This document shows, piece by piece, positions 50,191 to 64,000 of a DNA stretch of 64,000 nt. The stretch is from Rostratula benghalensis (taxonomy: Eukaryota > Chordata > Aves > Charadriiformes > Rostratulidae): positions 2,862,639-2,926,638 of the forward strand of contig VXAI01000038.1 in assembly GCA_013399305.1 (NCBI GenBank). Direction: 5' to 3'. The notes below the pieces were generated by a model. The model ran no database searches and was not told the origin of the DNA. It saw only the letters and a program-made list of their open reading frames with translations. The stretch's first letter is position 1. Each line of letters opens with the position of its first letter. Position numbers and translations under genes: made by a program.

Positions 50191-53100
50191 GTATAATGGC
50201 TGCTATTTTTCAAGGAGGGGAGAAGTTACCTAAAAGTGTGTTAGAGCTGTCTTTCACTGGTATCAAAACCAGAAAAACACCACAATCAGGAGAAGAACCA
50301 CCAGAGAGCAGCTCCTATTTTCAGATCTGTCTCTCATTTCCTGACTTGGTGGGGAAAGTCAGGCAGACCACTAGGTCTCATCAGCTCCTTGAGAATTTTG
50401 AAAATTTGATACCTATGTAGCATCAAAAATTAAGAAGTTATGATTTTGCATAATGATATAATTTATCTATTTATAAAATGCTGTAATTGTTAAATATTTA
50501 GAAACCGTGATGACAAGATGCATAACATTTTAGTCTACCTCAGTATTTTAACTTTTGGAAGCCCCCAGACTTCAGATCCTACTTGAAGCACCTGTCTTAT
50601 TTCTCCACCAAATGCCTTTTGTATTGAATTTTCTCATACCTCATTTTTATTATACAGAAGAATTTCTATGACTGATTCTTTCCATAGTAATAGAGTTAAA
50701 ACAGCAATGTAGAGATATGAAGCAGAAAAATACCTGAGAAATTTCTGAAGAAATGTTTTCCTTATTTCAAGATTTAGTATGCAATTTCATTTGTCTTTAT
50801 ATCCACACATAAAATTCCATATGTGTGTTTCAGAAAATCTGGATTTGATTTGACAACGAAGTATGAAATTGAGAGTTCCCTTTTAAACCAAAGATCCGTG
50901 AAAACCATGTGCAGTTTGTGTAGTTCACATTTTTTGCAAAACCCATACATCTTATAAATACATGCCTTTTTTGAGTAAGTGTCCATGGGTATAATTAGCA
51001 GTATTAACATTATTCCTTTTATTTTTATCTACTTCTCTTTATTCTTTAGTGTTTTTCTTTATTGGGAGTACTAAGACACTGACTAGTAATACTACGAGAA
51101 AATAAATAGTTTTTTTCCAAAGGAATATAAATATTAAATTTTTATTCCTTGATATTAACCATCCTCTTTCAATTTACTTACACAATTCCAGAAAACATGC
51201 AGATTTTATTTAATGAACAACATAATTTATATTTAGAAACACAGTATTTTCAATAAAAAGTTCAGGTAAGTCCCAGTATATAGATATGTGGAATTGTAAA
51301 ACTACTAAAATAGGTTACTCGAGAGCACATCCTGAGATTACTACTAGGCTTTTTTTGAGTCACTGGGTTTCAAGTTAGCGATGTCTCCTAAAATTAAACT
51401 TTCATGCTATACCTCAGGCTCTCTTATTCCTTAGTATCATATTTGTTCATCGGAATTATTTTTGAATTCTACTCTGCTAGATACACACCCTAGCCTCAAA
51501 ATCAAAGGCAACACTGCTGATACTATTAATTCTCTAGGCAGTTCCAAGTAGGTAAGTACTATGGTTTCACTTAGGAATTAAAATTTCAGCCTGTTTTTGT
51601 TGTAGTCATAATAGAATTTAAAAAAACTGAATGATCAATTATGAAATAAGTCTGTGACCCGTTGATAGTAATAAACTATTCTGATTACTATAAGTAAATG
51701 AGTCTGAAGAGTTCAAAAAAGATACATCTATCAAATAATTTCTGTATGAGCTACTGCCTACAACCGTTTTTACTACTGATAATTACACTTGACTACTCCA
51801 TCAGAGAAGCAAACAATGCATGTGTGTTTCCCTGACAGAAGGGGACAGGGTGTGTTGAAAACAGCCATGTCTGAATAACTATGCATGAAGTGCTGAATGT
51901 ACTGACAAGACCAATCAGGCATATGGTTTCATTTCTTGCTGAACAGTTTGGGAGAACAGTGCGAGGATGTTCACAGCAACCACTGGATGTGTTCATAGTG
52001 AATCCAATACCTGAAAGTTCTGTTATACAAGGAAAGGCCTTAATGGGTTAATGTAAATTAGCTACGACATTTGGGAATCAAAAAGGAAGTTATGAGAGGA
52101 ACAGGGAGTTCAGTTCAAGTTCTCAGACTATGAATCTTCTCTAAGACCCTGTGGAGCTGTGACAAACTACTTACCCTACTGTTATGTAAGGATCACCTGC
52201 CTGAGAAGACCCTGAGGAGGTTTGTCAGGCAAAGAAACAAGACCTGTTGTCATAATAGAAGGATCACCTCTGATTTAATGACTGCTTTTACCATTCACTC
52301 CACAAAGATTTTCAGATAACCTTTTTTTTTTTTTTTAAAATATACTCCAATGCTAAATACAATACAAAATGCCTTGGGCTGCAGTCACTCTATCTCTATC
52401 TGCGCTTCCTTTTTCCCACAAAACATCTATACTATGACGTGGAAAACAGTTTTAAGGAAACAGTTTGTGGGGGGTTTCTTTGTGGGTTTTTTTTTTTTTT
52501 TTCTCCTTCACAAAGAAGCATTGTAGGAAGACAATTAGGAGTATGACAAAGGGGGAAGTATAGATTATTGGACTATACCCATTCCAAAGCATATTTATTC
52601 TGCCCTAGCATGTGTTTCATTATCTCTCAAAGGTGCAGTTTATCTCCTTTTGTACTTCCAAGTAGATGCAGTGCTTTATGCTCCCTGACCATCTCCCATT
52701 AGAGTAGTGCCTCTCAATACTGAAAGGATGACATGAATTCAAAATGTTCAAATGCTGCTGTTACCTTAGATGCTTATTACGCCACAACATTCTAATATGC
52801 TGGTATAGGCTGTGGAGAATATGAATGATTTCATTTTGTAGAAGTCTAAAAAGGTGGGGGGGGAAAGAACATAAAAATAACCTACCCATATACATAGCTT
52901 GATTACGTTTTAGTGAGAGATCACCTGTAACATGGATTATATGAAGCTTTAACATTGAGTCTACTTTTGTGGTTGTTACACTTCTACGACACTACATTGA
53001 AAACATTTCCTCCACTTAAGGTAATATTATTAGATAACAGTGTGGGCATCAAATTACTTTTGATATGACTTTGTAATTATGGGAAATACAGCTTAACTCT

Positions 53101-56100
53101 GCATCCCATTGTAATGGCAGTCTTCATGTGAAATAAATGCACATATTTAGGGTGTCATGTGAGCTTAATACATGGTTGTTGAATTGCCATTTTTCTGGTC
53201 ATTATGACATTCTTAACAGAGAATCTAACTCTGTTTTGTATAGATTAAAAAAAGGCACAAGACATTAGTAACTTTTTTTAGCTTGGACTTGAAAGTGCAG
53301 GAAAGTATGAAAAGCTTAAAGCACTGTGGTAAGTTGTCCATTAATACAAGAAGAATATGCAGTTAAAATTCAGTGCCTTTCATGCAGTGTTGCTTTCTGC
53401 ACCTTGAACTGCTAATCTTAACAATTTTATGAGTAATATGAACAAAACTATTTCTGGGTTGGTCTGAAACAGGAAAAGATTAGTAGGCGTACCTTTCCTA
53501 AACACACGGCAAATTTTCAATAAGGCATCGTGACAATGTCCTTGCACTAAAGTAGTCATAGTTGCTGTGTTGTTGTAGCTCTGATGGTTTAAAGTACAGC
53601 AAGAGTTGTAAAAACAAGTAACATCTTTCATTAGACAAACTGATTTCCCTGGAATAATGGACACACTTTTATGCATAATACCCATTGCTTAAATCTCAAA
53701 TTAACTTAGAAAAACAATATTGACTGGGAACAATCAGAAGACAATTAATAACCTATACATGTGAGAAAACAGGTAGTGAACACTTTTGGAGTCAATATAC
53801 ATTCTTTAAGGAATAAAACTGTAACTTGTGTTTCAGCAAGTTATTTCTAATTTGAAGTTTATACTCCCCTAGTTGGCAACAACTGTGATGCTTAAATGTT
53901 CTCACAAGGTGGAGCTAAGCATGGCCTCTTTTGGTGACAAAAAAGGCATCCTATATTGCAACCGCTAGCTTGCATCTTAAAAGAATACGTGTTTTCTACT
54001 GAAGCTAGAGCTTCAGTGCATTATCTTAGAGGGAGAAAATTCATCAATAGTAAAGAGGTTGAACATCAGTCCCCATAATATGAGTGTCAAGAACAAGCAG
54101 TGCATGGGGTTTTGAAAAGATCATTGCACAGGTAGATAAAATTCCCTCTTTACAGATCACAAGGAGACCTAAACGTCAATGAATCCAATTTTTAAAGCCT
54201 TTCAGTGTGACTGCAATAGTAGACAGGCTACACTTGAAGTATTTGGTAGTGCAGCAATAAGAGTGGGCCATCCCGCCCAGACAGTCCTAGCTGGAATTAT
54301 TCCACTTCTTTGATAAACCACACTCAGTAGCAAAAAGTGAAAATATCCTTTCTGGATTAAATAATCTGTAGTGTATAAAGCTCAGTTTTGCTGGTGTAAC
54401 CAGGTACTCAGTGGTGCTTTGCAAGCATGGCCAATATAAACCTTTTCACTATATTATTTTGTCTTTTTAAATTAGAAGAAATTAGTTTAGACCTGGCCTA
54501 GGATTCTGCTTTCCCAAAGGACTATATGGACATTCAATTGTGAAATTGACATTTAAATGAATAGAACACATGTGGAATGCCTACTGCCTTTAAAAGGACT
54601 TGAACATATGCTTAAGTGCTATGCTGACTGTTTTGGTTTTAGTAAGAGTTCTTAGCTGAAAATGGTATCAAACTCTTGCCATTTTCTATTTATTTTCTTC
54701 ACATGTAGAAGGTTTATATTTCCTCAACTAAAAAAAAAAAAAAAAAGAAACACCCCACCAACATATCAGAACAAAAGGGTAATAACTCATTCATTATTGT
54801 GCAAGCGTTTTGTAAGTCAACAACAAAACAACAAATTAAAGGTGCTTCTAGCTTTCATCTTCTCAAATTGTAAAATATACAACTGCATATCTTCCAAGAT
54901 CCTGATGACGAACGAATGACACAGCTTTGTAATCAAACAGCTTACATTTCCCTGGCCTAAACTCTCCTGCCCTTCCTGGTCTAACCTTTTTAGCAGGTAC
55001 AGGCTTTCAAGATTTCAATGGGATTCAGATGTGTGAAATGTGGTCTCTTAAACCAAACTTATCTAGACACCCAAACCATTTCTTTAACGTTTCACTGAAG
55101 CAATATGTGAACTGAATATTCTAATGACTTCTCTGGCTGCATGATCAAGAGTGAAACACTTTGATGTGTCAATAGCTTTCTGGACTAAACAATAAAGTAA
55201 ATTGGGAGCAAAATCCCTGTTAGTTCCCCATGAATTATTTAAGCAGAACTCATACTTGTGTAGAAGGTCAGCAGGGGGCTATGAGGGTTGCATTCTCACC
55301 AGCATGCTCCCTGCCATCTGCCAGGAACAGTTCTGCCCTGGTGCAGGGAGCAGACTGACAGGATGAGGTGAGCTAGGTCAGTCAGTAAGACATACCCAAA
55401 GCCTGGAATTCACACACATCCAAACAACACATCTGTGAGCAGGATGGCATTCATGCTATTCTTCTGAACAGAATGGTTTAACAGCCATGAGAAAAGGACA
55501 ATGACCCCTGGTTTCCCAGTTGCAGTTGTATAGCCGTATGAAATTCGAAGTCCCATGCACTGCACGATGACGAGAAACACTTGGAGAGGCAGAGATTTTG
55601 AAGAGTTTTCCTTCCTGCTAGGTTTCTTCTTATAACTAAACCAAGAGAAACCGTAAGCCTGTGCTGAGTACTGAGAGAGAGAATGAGCAGAATGTCTTGT
55701 CACCTACTGCATTGCCACAGTCCAGCCACAGCTCTGTGATAAAAACACCAGAATAAGAACACAGATTCAGTAGTGCCTGTAACAGAAAGCAGATGAAATT
55801 TTTGTGATTTGTGCAAAACCTCTGTTTTACAAATGCCTACAATAAAATAGGTAAACCAGTCTCTTCCGAATCCCACTAAGTCAAGGATTTGCCACATTTT
55901 CTCTCTAGCTCAAGATGCACAAGTACTCCCTGAAGTACACCTGGCTGCAAAACACCTGTTTTGTCCCATTAGAACCTTCTGTAACTGATTTTCCAAGTCA
56001 CATGAACATTGTGATGAGAGTAGAAAGGTTGTAAAGCTGTGAAGGTTAGTGGGATTGCTGGTTTATATCATACGTGCAACCTGGTAATCAATGACTGACA

Positions 56101-57849
56101 GGCTCTCTGAAGGACAATGCCTAAGACAAACAAGAACCTGTCCCTCAGATGAATAGTTGATGGCTGGTAAAAAGACTTGTTAAGATGCACATCAGAATCA
56201 AGAATATCACTGCAACTGCTTCCATGACAACAAAATATCATGTCATAATACATATTATGATTTCATGACAGGATGAAGCCTGTTTAGCCAGGCAGCCTCT
56301 CCAGCAATAAGCAGGATTGCAGAAGAAGAGTTCACTTGGGAACTGGTATACTACTAATAGGTTTTTTTAAATTGAAATTTTTCTTTAATAGAGATGGAAA
56401 AAATAGTTTATTAAGTCCAGCTTATTTTCATCTCCATCAAGATCAATACCTACAGTAATCACAAAGTACAAATTACTTTTGCATGTTCTACAGAAGCAAT
56501 GAAATGCCACATTTTTTCTTGGAAGCAAACTGAAAGAAATCCATATCCAACCAGATTTTACTGATAGACAGAGAAACACAGAACTGCAGCACCATGCACA
56601 AGCTGTAATTATCACCCTGTTTGTAAATATACCAGGTTCCAAAGCAGTTATGTTCTTTCCTTCCACCAACCTTTTGGACACTTCAACAGGCTATGTTACT
56701 CTTAAAAATAACTTAGCTCTCTTTTTCAGCATATTATGGCAGTGTGTAAGGTTGATAAATCCTTAATGCCTCATCCTGCCTTTTATTTCCATTTTGTCCG
56801 AGAAGCACATGCTGTTACCTGTATTACACTCTATTATTCCACTAGGTTTGTGAAATATAATTAGCATTAAATTTTATGCCATACCAAATAAATATACCAC
56901 TTTCCTATCCTGGATACATATAAACATCTCCGTTATTTGACTCTTCCTAGTTTTCTAACCTGGATGGTTACAGGATCTGTACTAAAGATACTGCTCACAC
57001 ACATGGCTCACCTAGATTCCACCAGTATTACAACACTTAAACACCCACGTTAAATACTCATCCTTGAGAATGGTTTCACCCTCAAATAGCTTGTACTGAT
57101 GAAAAGAAATCTCATCTTGTATGTGCTGACGCAGAGAATGAGGGAGAGACCAATAATCCACACCAGGACTCAAGTGAGGTGTTGGAGTAATAATCCCTAG
57201 GTCCCATGCAAGTACATGCAATGCCATGTTACTGTACCTCCTATGGAAAAACAATGAGGCTGGCCGTTAATGCCTTGGGAAGTGCCATCTACCATGTACA
57301 TTTTTGCACCTGACAGGCTGGTACAAAACTTAATGGTCTACTTAAATGTTAACTTCATGACCAGCTGTTAGTATCACTCTCAGCTGGGTGAGTGGGTGGT
57401 TAATACAAGCTTGTAACCACTGCTAATGCTGGTATCCAAGCAGGTCAACAACAGCTATGAAAATTGCTTCTACCGAAAACCAGTTTAGCAGTCCCCTTCC
57501 TCCCCAGTTCATAACCTAATCTTACAATAACAGAAGCAAAAGAAACAATGGGCAAAAATATTTTAAGATTAATTTCCTCATTCCTCCCCATTTTTTTTTT
57601 TTTTAAAGTGCGTCCCATCCTGGAAATGAGTAGGGTGCTCGCAGGAATAAACATCTAAATGACCAGACATTACAGTAATCATAATAGAACAAAGGTAAAG
57701 TCACTGCAGTTTATAATAAATGGTTTTCTAACATCAGGAACATTACAGATTCTTTGTGAAAGAAACATAAAGCCTTAAGTCTTCTATTTTTCATATTTAG
57801 TTTAAGGATTTCACTTCAATCTGCTTTCTCTACTTCCTTTTTAGAACTA

Positions 57850-58330
57850 TCTTTGGCTGAGTGGCTAAGACTGGCACTGAATATATAACAGTAGTTAAGC
57901 AATAATTTCCCCCTAGGAGAAAATTACTTTTTGCATAGAATAAAAAGGAATTAAATTATTTGAGGCTCGAGAAATACATTTTTCTCGACACAATGAATCT
58001 ATTTCTTTAATTTATTATTTTTAGTGCAGAGAAATGCTTTTTTCCAAATTATGTGTGTAATATAATAAAGACGGTATGCATAATTTTTAACCTTTCTGAA
58101 ATAACTATGTAAAAATTATAAAAGCAGTCACAAGAACAATGTTCATGATATGCATGGCCTAATTACATGCTGAGAACATTTGTTCTGATTTTTTTTTTTT
58201 AGTCTGAAATTCACCGTTTTGTTTTCAGAAGCCATAGAAATAGCACAGCACACTTTTCAGAATAACGTAGCTGTCATAATAGGAATATGCAAATCATTAT
58301 TATTTTAGATGAACTTTATCTTTTTTCCTC
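57850..58330. promoter_or_regulatory. Possible conserved non-coding element cluster
   Basis: The stretch has no repeats or open frames but many compact developmental-type motifs: TAATTA (in GGCCTAATTACATGC), an octamer-like ATGCAAAT (in atatgcaaatcatta), AT-rich homeodomain sites and a short palindrome (TCGAGAAA ... TTTCTCGA). This is judged by texture only; conservation was not measured. Confidence 0.2.
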
Positions 58331-60219
58331 AAAGAGAGTTCTACCAGATGTGACTCATGTAGAAAGAAATCTTAATAGAGTATGAGAAATATTATTCCCT
58401 CCTTTGATATCTAACTCTCAAAATAATGCCACTGGATCAGACAACAATTACCTTACTTGTATCCAGAAGCAGTTTATTTCTTCTAAGTTCTATACTTGAC
58501 TACAATGGCTCTCGTATTTGCATAAGGAAAAAGTTAAAATATTACTAACCCAGTACCCTATTCCATGACAGCGAGTCGCTGGTTTGAACTTTCATTTCAG
58601 TTCTGCATACACAAAGAGCTAAACTTCAGAAGTGGAAGTACATCTATTATACAAGCTGTAATATCGGGTCTTAATGTTCCCTACCACCATGAAGGAACTA
58701 GTAGCACCACTCACAAAAGACACTTGAGCAGCACAGAACAAAGGCACGGGGTGTTGTGAACGTGCATTTCTGTTTTGGTGTCTTCAGTTTGTGAAAAAAA
58801 AGTTGCCGACTGAGAAGATCCTGCCTTGTATGCAGAAGAGCACCGATCCTAGTTTGAGACCTTCTTGTTGTTTTTATGCATGAGTTCCTTTTCCTTCCAA
58901 ACAACTGAAGAACCATTTGGCAATTACTGAAAGTGTCGTCTGTGTCACCGATTACATGAAAGTAACTCCTATCAACTAAGGAGAGCTATCTCCATGGTGA
59001 GACTGCCCATAGCATAGAAAAACTAGAGAAACTCCCACGCACCAGTGTAGAAAGTATTTTAAAAGACACACAGAGTTGTGTTTTATCATTCCTGATTGCA
59101 GATGAAGTTTCACATTGTGCAAAGGCCCAAAATGAAAACAAGAGCTGAGTCTTCAAGGGAGTTTAAGAGAGACAAAAGCAACGCTTCTATTGTGTTTCTG
59201 ACACTTATTTAGAGGACCCGAACTCCACACTCCGGGCATTATTTTTGCAAAGGTATTTTTGTATTACAAGAGGAGTAAAAAGGAAACTCTTATCTGGATT
59301 CACTATTAAGCCAGGCCAAAGGAAAGGAAATCTGAAACAAATAATCTACTGTTTTCAATTCATACTACTCATCACACCTCGTCACACTTGAGAACATAGC
59401 TCCTATGAATTTCTGAAGAATAGTATGTTTCACTAATAAAAAAAATTAAAAATCGCACATTACTGTTTGGTTCCTAGGTAAGTCAAAAATACACATTTTA
59501 GGGATGAATAAAGATAAAACACACAGGAATTTGAAAGCATCACAATAAAGTGTGACACTTCTTCATTTGCAAAGACCCAATAGGAAAAAACCAGTTACAA
59601 TAGTAAGTATTGAATAATGTTACTATTACTTTCTGAGGACTTCCTGAAAAAGCTACAAGAAGCAATTTGCATATACAAAAATTTATTTCAGCAATAAATG
59701 GATGCATGTTTTAGAAAATATTTAAAGAATACTAAAAAAATACCGTAGAAGAGCCATAACGCACAGAAAATTGTAATGCAATTTGTCCTACTAGAGGTTT
59801 TACTGCATCCTCTCTCACTAGAGGATGCTATCATTTTGAGCAGAGTACTGCAATTAGCAGGGTTTACAGACAAAGTGAATTACAGAGAGAGCAACCAACC
59901 TTCCTCACTGGCAAAATGGTATCTGACAATGCACCGTCCATGGAAACCATCCCTTTAAGTGTTAAAATATATCAGCCTGATTCTTTGACTGATTAAAACA
60001 ATCCATAACAAGTGTCCAAATCAAGATTTTAGTTGACTTTCCATATTAGTATGTTCTTCATTTTTGTGCAGGACATCCAGCTTCCCTTTTTTATCCCTGC
60101 AACTGCTCTTGAAATCAGTGTAGCCATTTTGTTTAAAGGAACCTGTTTGCACCATGGTCACACGTTTAGAAATACTAAATATCCAGTTATTACGCGCTCA
60201 CTGCCCGAAATCAATAAAT

Positions 60220-60222
<3 letters not shown>

Positions 60223-60259
<37 letters not shown>
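60223..60259. repeat. Compound (TG)n(TA)n microsatellite
   Basis: About seven TG units run directly into about eleven TA units. Such compound tracts are usually polymorphic in length. Confidence 0.95.
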
Positions 60260-60769
60260 CTTAGCATAACTGTAAGCATGAACCTGTAACAGTTTGGTAA
60301 TGAAAAAAACTATTGAAGTGACAAGAATTTATTGTCTGGCCTTTAAACCTAAGCTCTGGTAAAATTTTCCTGTATTGGTTTTTCAAGTTCACTACATAAT
60401 AATACCAAGTAAAATGCCCTAATCAAGTACCAGGAAATATTTACTCAAATACAAACTCCAAATTTGCTTTGATGTTTTTCAAAACTATTTCTATTTCTTT
60501 TCACATAAAATCAGTGGGGTGGTTGTTGGTTGGGTTCATTTAAAGGCCAGAAATCTTACTGTAAAGAAAACACACATGAAAATTATGAAAAATGTGTTTT
60601 GATATAGAGGTTTGAGTAGGAATTGGTGAAGAGCCATCTAGTTACCGACAGCCAGCCTCGCTGACGGTATTTAAACCCTGTTCCTGCTTATAATCAACCG
60701 TTTAGAGTGTAAAATGTAGTAGACAGAGAGAGATAGCAAGTGGCAAGCATAGAATACTGAAAGAAGTAA

Positions 60770-60880
60770 TCTGATTGAATTTAATTTTGAAATTGATTGA
60801 AATTCATTTGCATATGAATGTGTTGTGCAATTTCTTTGGTTCAGAGTCTTTGCAGAGTTCAGTTTTCATCTTGTGCAGCT
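60770..60880. promoter_or_regulatory. Possible POU/octamer enhancer-like block
   Basis: Contains ATTCATTTGCATATGAAT (60,807-60,824 approximately), a near-palindrome built around the octamer ATTTGCAT, flanked by repeated TTGATTGAAATT-like and TTTAATTT sites. It resembles POU-factor binding clusters, but no binding or conservation data are available. Confidence 0.2.
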
Positions 60881-63800
60881 GAGGCTGTGATTACTTATGG
60901 GACAGGGTGGGAGCTGGGGCAAGGCCCCTGACAGGAGGTGCCGCAGCAGCCTGGCACCATGTACCTGCTGCTGACCATGAGCTCTACCACCCCCATCTTC
61001 CCTTGAAGACAAACTGTTCTGGTGGCAAGCTCCTTCTAGCTACTTTGGTCATGGCTGAAATGGTCTCAAAGCTAAGAAGTGTTCAGCTAAGGATATCCAA
61101 AAGACAAGACTCTTCTCTAATTGCCATGTCCTTTGATAGCTTAAATAGAATAAGAATTACCTTAAACAGGAAGAAACCATATAACACAATCATCAAGTTC
61201 TTCCTGTCCTGCTTCTCTCACCACTATTGCTTTCTCTGAGGTAAGCGATTATCTAACCCAAATTAGGAAAGAAATACACAGAGCTTGGGGCGGGAATGCC
61301 AAACACATTTAGTCTGTGCTTTTGCAGGGCATTCCCTATGTATTAATCATAGGTTTACATCAGCACCATGAGAAGGTCACATTACAGTGTGACCTGAAAA
61401 GGATGGTTTATTACCATTGCTAAAGAAAGCCTAAGATAGGCTAACCAGTTAATGCCTGTCTTAAAAATTCTACTATTCCATTCACTCATTCTCAAATTAC
61501 TTATTAATTTAGCTGATGCTTTCCTGTGGCTAATCTTACAGACCTAAGTCTGCTTCTGTCTTCATCCTTCAAAGAAGAATTTAAACCTCTGTAATGTAAT
61601 TCAGAGGTTCAGACTCGCTTTCACATATCCCTCTAACTTTTCTGCTTCAAGTCCATGTCCTGCATTTAAATGAACAATGAAACAAAGTACTAATATTTTC
61701 TTGTATAATTTAAATATAAGACTGAAGATTTAGAAAAGAAAAGGTACTGCTATTTAACTATTTTCCTAGGCAATAGCAGCTGTCTTGTGAAAATGGAAGG
61801 TTCTTTGCATTAAATCTCTTGCCATTTTACCGGTGGTAGTTCCATGTCCACAAGATTTCTTTTGTGCCTCTCTGACATGGAAAAATATACAAATGCCGAG
61901 CTGTACACATGCTGATATAGAGTAATCTTAAGAAATCTTGAATTGAGTACTGCTTTTCTCTAAGCATGAGAAATCTTGACTGCTATAAGGAGCTGTGCTA
62001 TACCACCAGACATGAACTTCTTAGAACTGAATTAAACCCACTTCAACAAGACTCATTTAAAGGCTACGTTTTCTAACTTGTGGAATTCCAGTATCAATGA
62101 ATTGGGATCTCTCTCACAGTAAAGAGAGCCAAAGAAGAAATATGGAATAAACTCACATATCTTTGCAAGAATTATGATAATAAATTCATCTTGGCAGATA
62201 GGATGACTTTTTCCAGAGGATAATTGTCCCTTCCTGGTTGCCAAGATACAGAATTTTCGCTCAAGAGCACATTTTTAAAATTGAGAGAATTTTTACAGTA
62301 ATTTTAAGGTGGTCAAAGTCAAAGCAAAGTGGTGAGTAGTGAAACGGAAGTAATTTTGTTGAACACATACCAGAACCTAAACCAGTCAGGAAATATGCAA
62401 TCTTCTGTGAATCCAATTTACTGAATTCATAGGAGTCATACAACTTAGAATAGAAAGGACAGAAAGAAAAGATTATTTTCTCCTGCTTTGTTTTAGTTCA
62501 TGTTCAGTCCTTAGTAGCTTACTTAGTAACTAAACAAAAATCTGTCATTCTGTGAAAATCCTCCAATTAGAAACCTTTGCAATATGGAAGACTGATAAAG
62601 AACTACATGAAATGCAATACTTGAGAACACTTCACCACATCCGGGAATCCAGAATACAAATCATGCAGCAAGGAGTTTAAGAGTTCAAGCAGACCACCAC
62701 TATAATAATTGTATTAATTTACCACATCTTTCTGGAAACTCTCCAGCAATAACTAAGCCTCCTCTTCATTAAAGCTCCGAGCCCAGATTTTAGTGTGCAG
62801 TACTGATGCAGTGCTGTTCCTGGCAAGTTCCAGTATCGGGGAGAGACGCTGCTGAGGCTGCTGCACTGGGGGAATCCGGAAATAAAGGTGGAATATTCCT
62901 TCTCCCTCCCAAACAGACACTAGGACTATGTTCTGGTAACTCTCATTTGCGTTTCACTTTATCAAACAAACAATTTCCAGACTAAATAGTTACTCTGTCA
63001 TCTGCAAAATGCAGTGTGTGGACACTTGAATAAAGTCATTTCTGACCACCTAATCCACTTGCCCTAATCCACTTAGAGTTCCAGCAGGGCAAGAATTTGA
63101 TCAGTTTGCTGTGACTTGAAGAGGCACATGATCCTAGGTACACAGGATCACTGCAAACTTCAACACTATATGAACATCAGTTCGTTGATGGTCTCCTGTT
63201 GATGATGTTCTGTCAGCTACAGAGTGAAGTAATCCAGCCCATCATAGGATGGGAGGATGTTTTGAAATGTTTTTACATTATATATTTAACATATTTAAGA
63301 TACACTTTTTTAACCTATGGCTACTAAGAGTGCTCTAACCACATCATAAACTTATTTTTTCTCCCTGCTCCCTTCCCCATAGTTTCCTCACATGCGGCTG
63401 CCATGTGCTTGAATACTATTTTCTTGTGGTAACAACAGTGAAGATAATTACAAGGATTACAGTCAAATAAAGGTTGAATTGCCTTTCTTTAGGTCTGCAT
63501 TTTACTAAATTCACTAAAAGGAATAGTTAGTAACAGCTATAAGTAGGCACTCCTGATGCAAACAGCACTGTTTGTAAACAAACACAACTGCATTTAAACC
63601 AGTTGGTTTCTCACACGTGCCCACAAAAAGGGAAGTCCATGGAGTTTACTACATGGAGAATCCATTCATTATATACTCACAAAAAGAATCCATTTGGACA
63701 CAGATTACTTAAGAGTTCTGTGTGTAAAAAACCACTCTGACAGCAACTATTAACTGCAGGTTGTTTTTAACTGTAGCATAACACAACTTGATGAATTCTG

Positions 63801-64000
63801 AAAAAAATCTATTTTTGCATCACATGACTTGGTGCTCCTCCACAAGAGCAGGGCCTGTAACCCACTACACATCCAACTGTGTGCCAGGTAGTTCATCTGG
63901 CACACGCTCATGAATGGGTGAAGCACAGTCAATTAACACTGAAATCTCCTTCAACTTCAAACCATCAGGAGACCAGGAGTGTCTTTTTCCAATTACTGCA

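Larger units (their letters stand above)
44890..64000. other. Gene desert or very large intron
   Basis: Nineteen kilobases without a recognisable gene, CR1 or tRNA. Contents worth noting are candidate plus-strand exons (46,059; 47,490; 50,150), conserved-looking non-coding blocks (about 49,000-50,050; 57,850-58,330; 60,770-60,880), a TG/TA microsatellite, a 9-bp hairpin at 59,805-59,828, and a slightly GC-richer patch at about 60,900-61,060 that ends some 200 bases later in a good donor (CTGAG followed by GTAAGCG at 61,240). Confidence 0.45.

Noticed and set aside
51455..51553. Plus-strand exon-like segment with donor AGTAG-GTAAGTAC
   Set aside because: Stops in every frame or directly at the donor; acceptor only fair; no partner.
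57850..57885. TGGCTGAGTGGCTAAG, resembling a tRNA A box
   Set aside because: No B box (GGTTCGAATCC-like) at tRNA distance and no cloverleaf pairing.
60907..61239. 110-codon open frame beginning in a GC-richer patch
   Set aside because: The stop coincides with the donor-like site and the sequence shows no domain; kept only as a possible first exon in the findings.

Overview
The window reads as a piece of a bird chromosome. The base is AT-rich (single-copy DNA) with one CpG island, and it carries at least five fragments of CR1 non-LTR retrotransposons, the dominant avian interspersed repeat; two of the complete 3' tails end in the ATTCTRTGAT-type motif. There is no sign of operons, prokaryotic genes, integrated virus, or CRISPR. 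Open reading frames are short throughout, as expected of vertebrate introns and intergenic DNA; most of them are chance.

The only gene I can support is on the minus strand, about 20.76 kb down to 11.44 kb. It starts at a CpG-island promoter (about 20,380-20,790, with a TCTCGCGAG element and GC boxes), has a probable 94-base intron in its 5' UTR, and continues through nine small coding exons whose reading phases join without a break: ATG at 20,591; exons at 19,343-19,377; 18,737-18,833; 17,946-17,991; 16,102-16,153; 13,228-13,297; 12,807-12,873; 12,499-12,534; and a last exon from 11,620 to the stop at 11,533-11,535, followed by AATAAA at 11,449-11,454. The predicted product is about 176 residues (218 if an optional 126-base exon at 17,254-17,379 is used). 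I do not recognise the family. Exon 3 has two competing 5' splice sites, one of which gives an in-frame stop, and two small tandem duplications lie at splice sites of this gene.

Left of the gene (1-11.4 kb) I see no supported gene. Right of the CpG island (20.8-64 kb) there is no recognisable protein-coding gene. It contains CR1 fragments at about 26.7, 32.9, 35.1 and 44.4 kb, a tRNA-headed SINE relic near 31.9 kb, a TG/TA microsatellite at 60.2 kb, and a scatter of plus-strand segments with very good splice signals (29.46, 37.30, 41.74, 46.06, 47.49, 50.15 kb). Those could be exons of a long non-coding RNA or of a gene with huge introns, but none is proven. Several stretches (about 41.2-41.7, 49.0-50.05, 57.85-58.33, 60.77-60.88 kb) look like conserved non-coding elements of a regulatory desert, judged only from their texture. 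I found no evidence for a novel multi-gene system.
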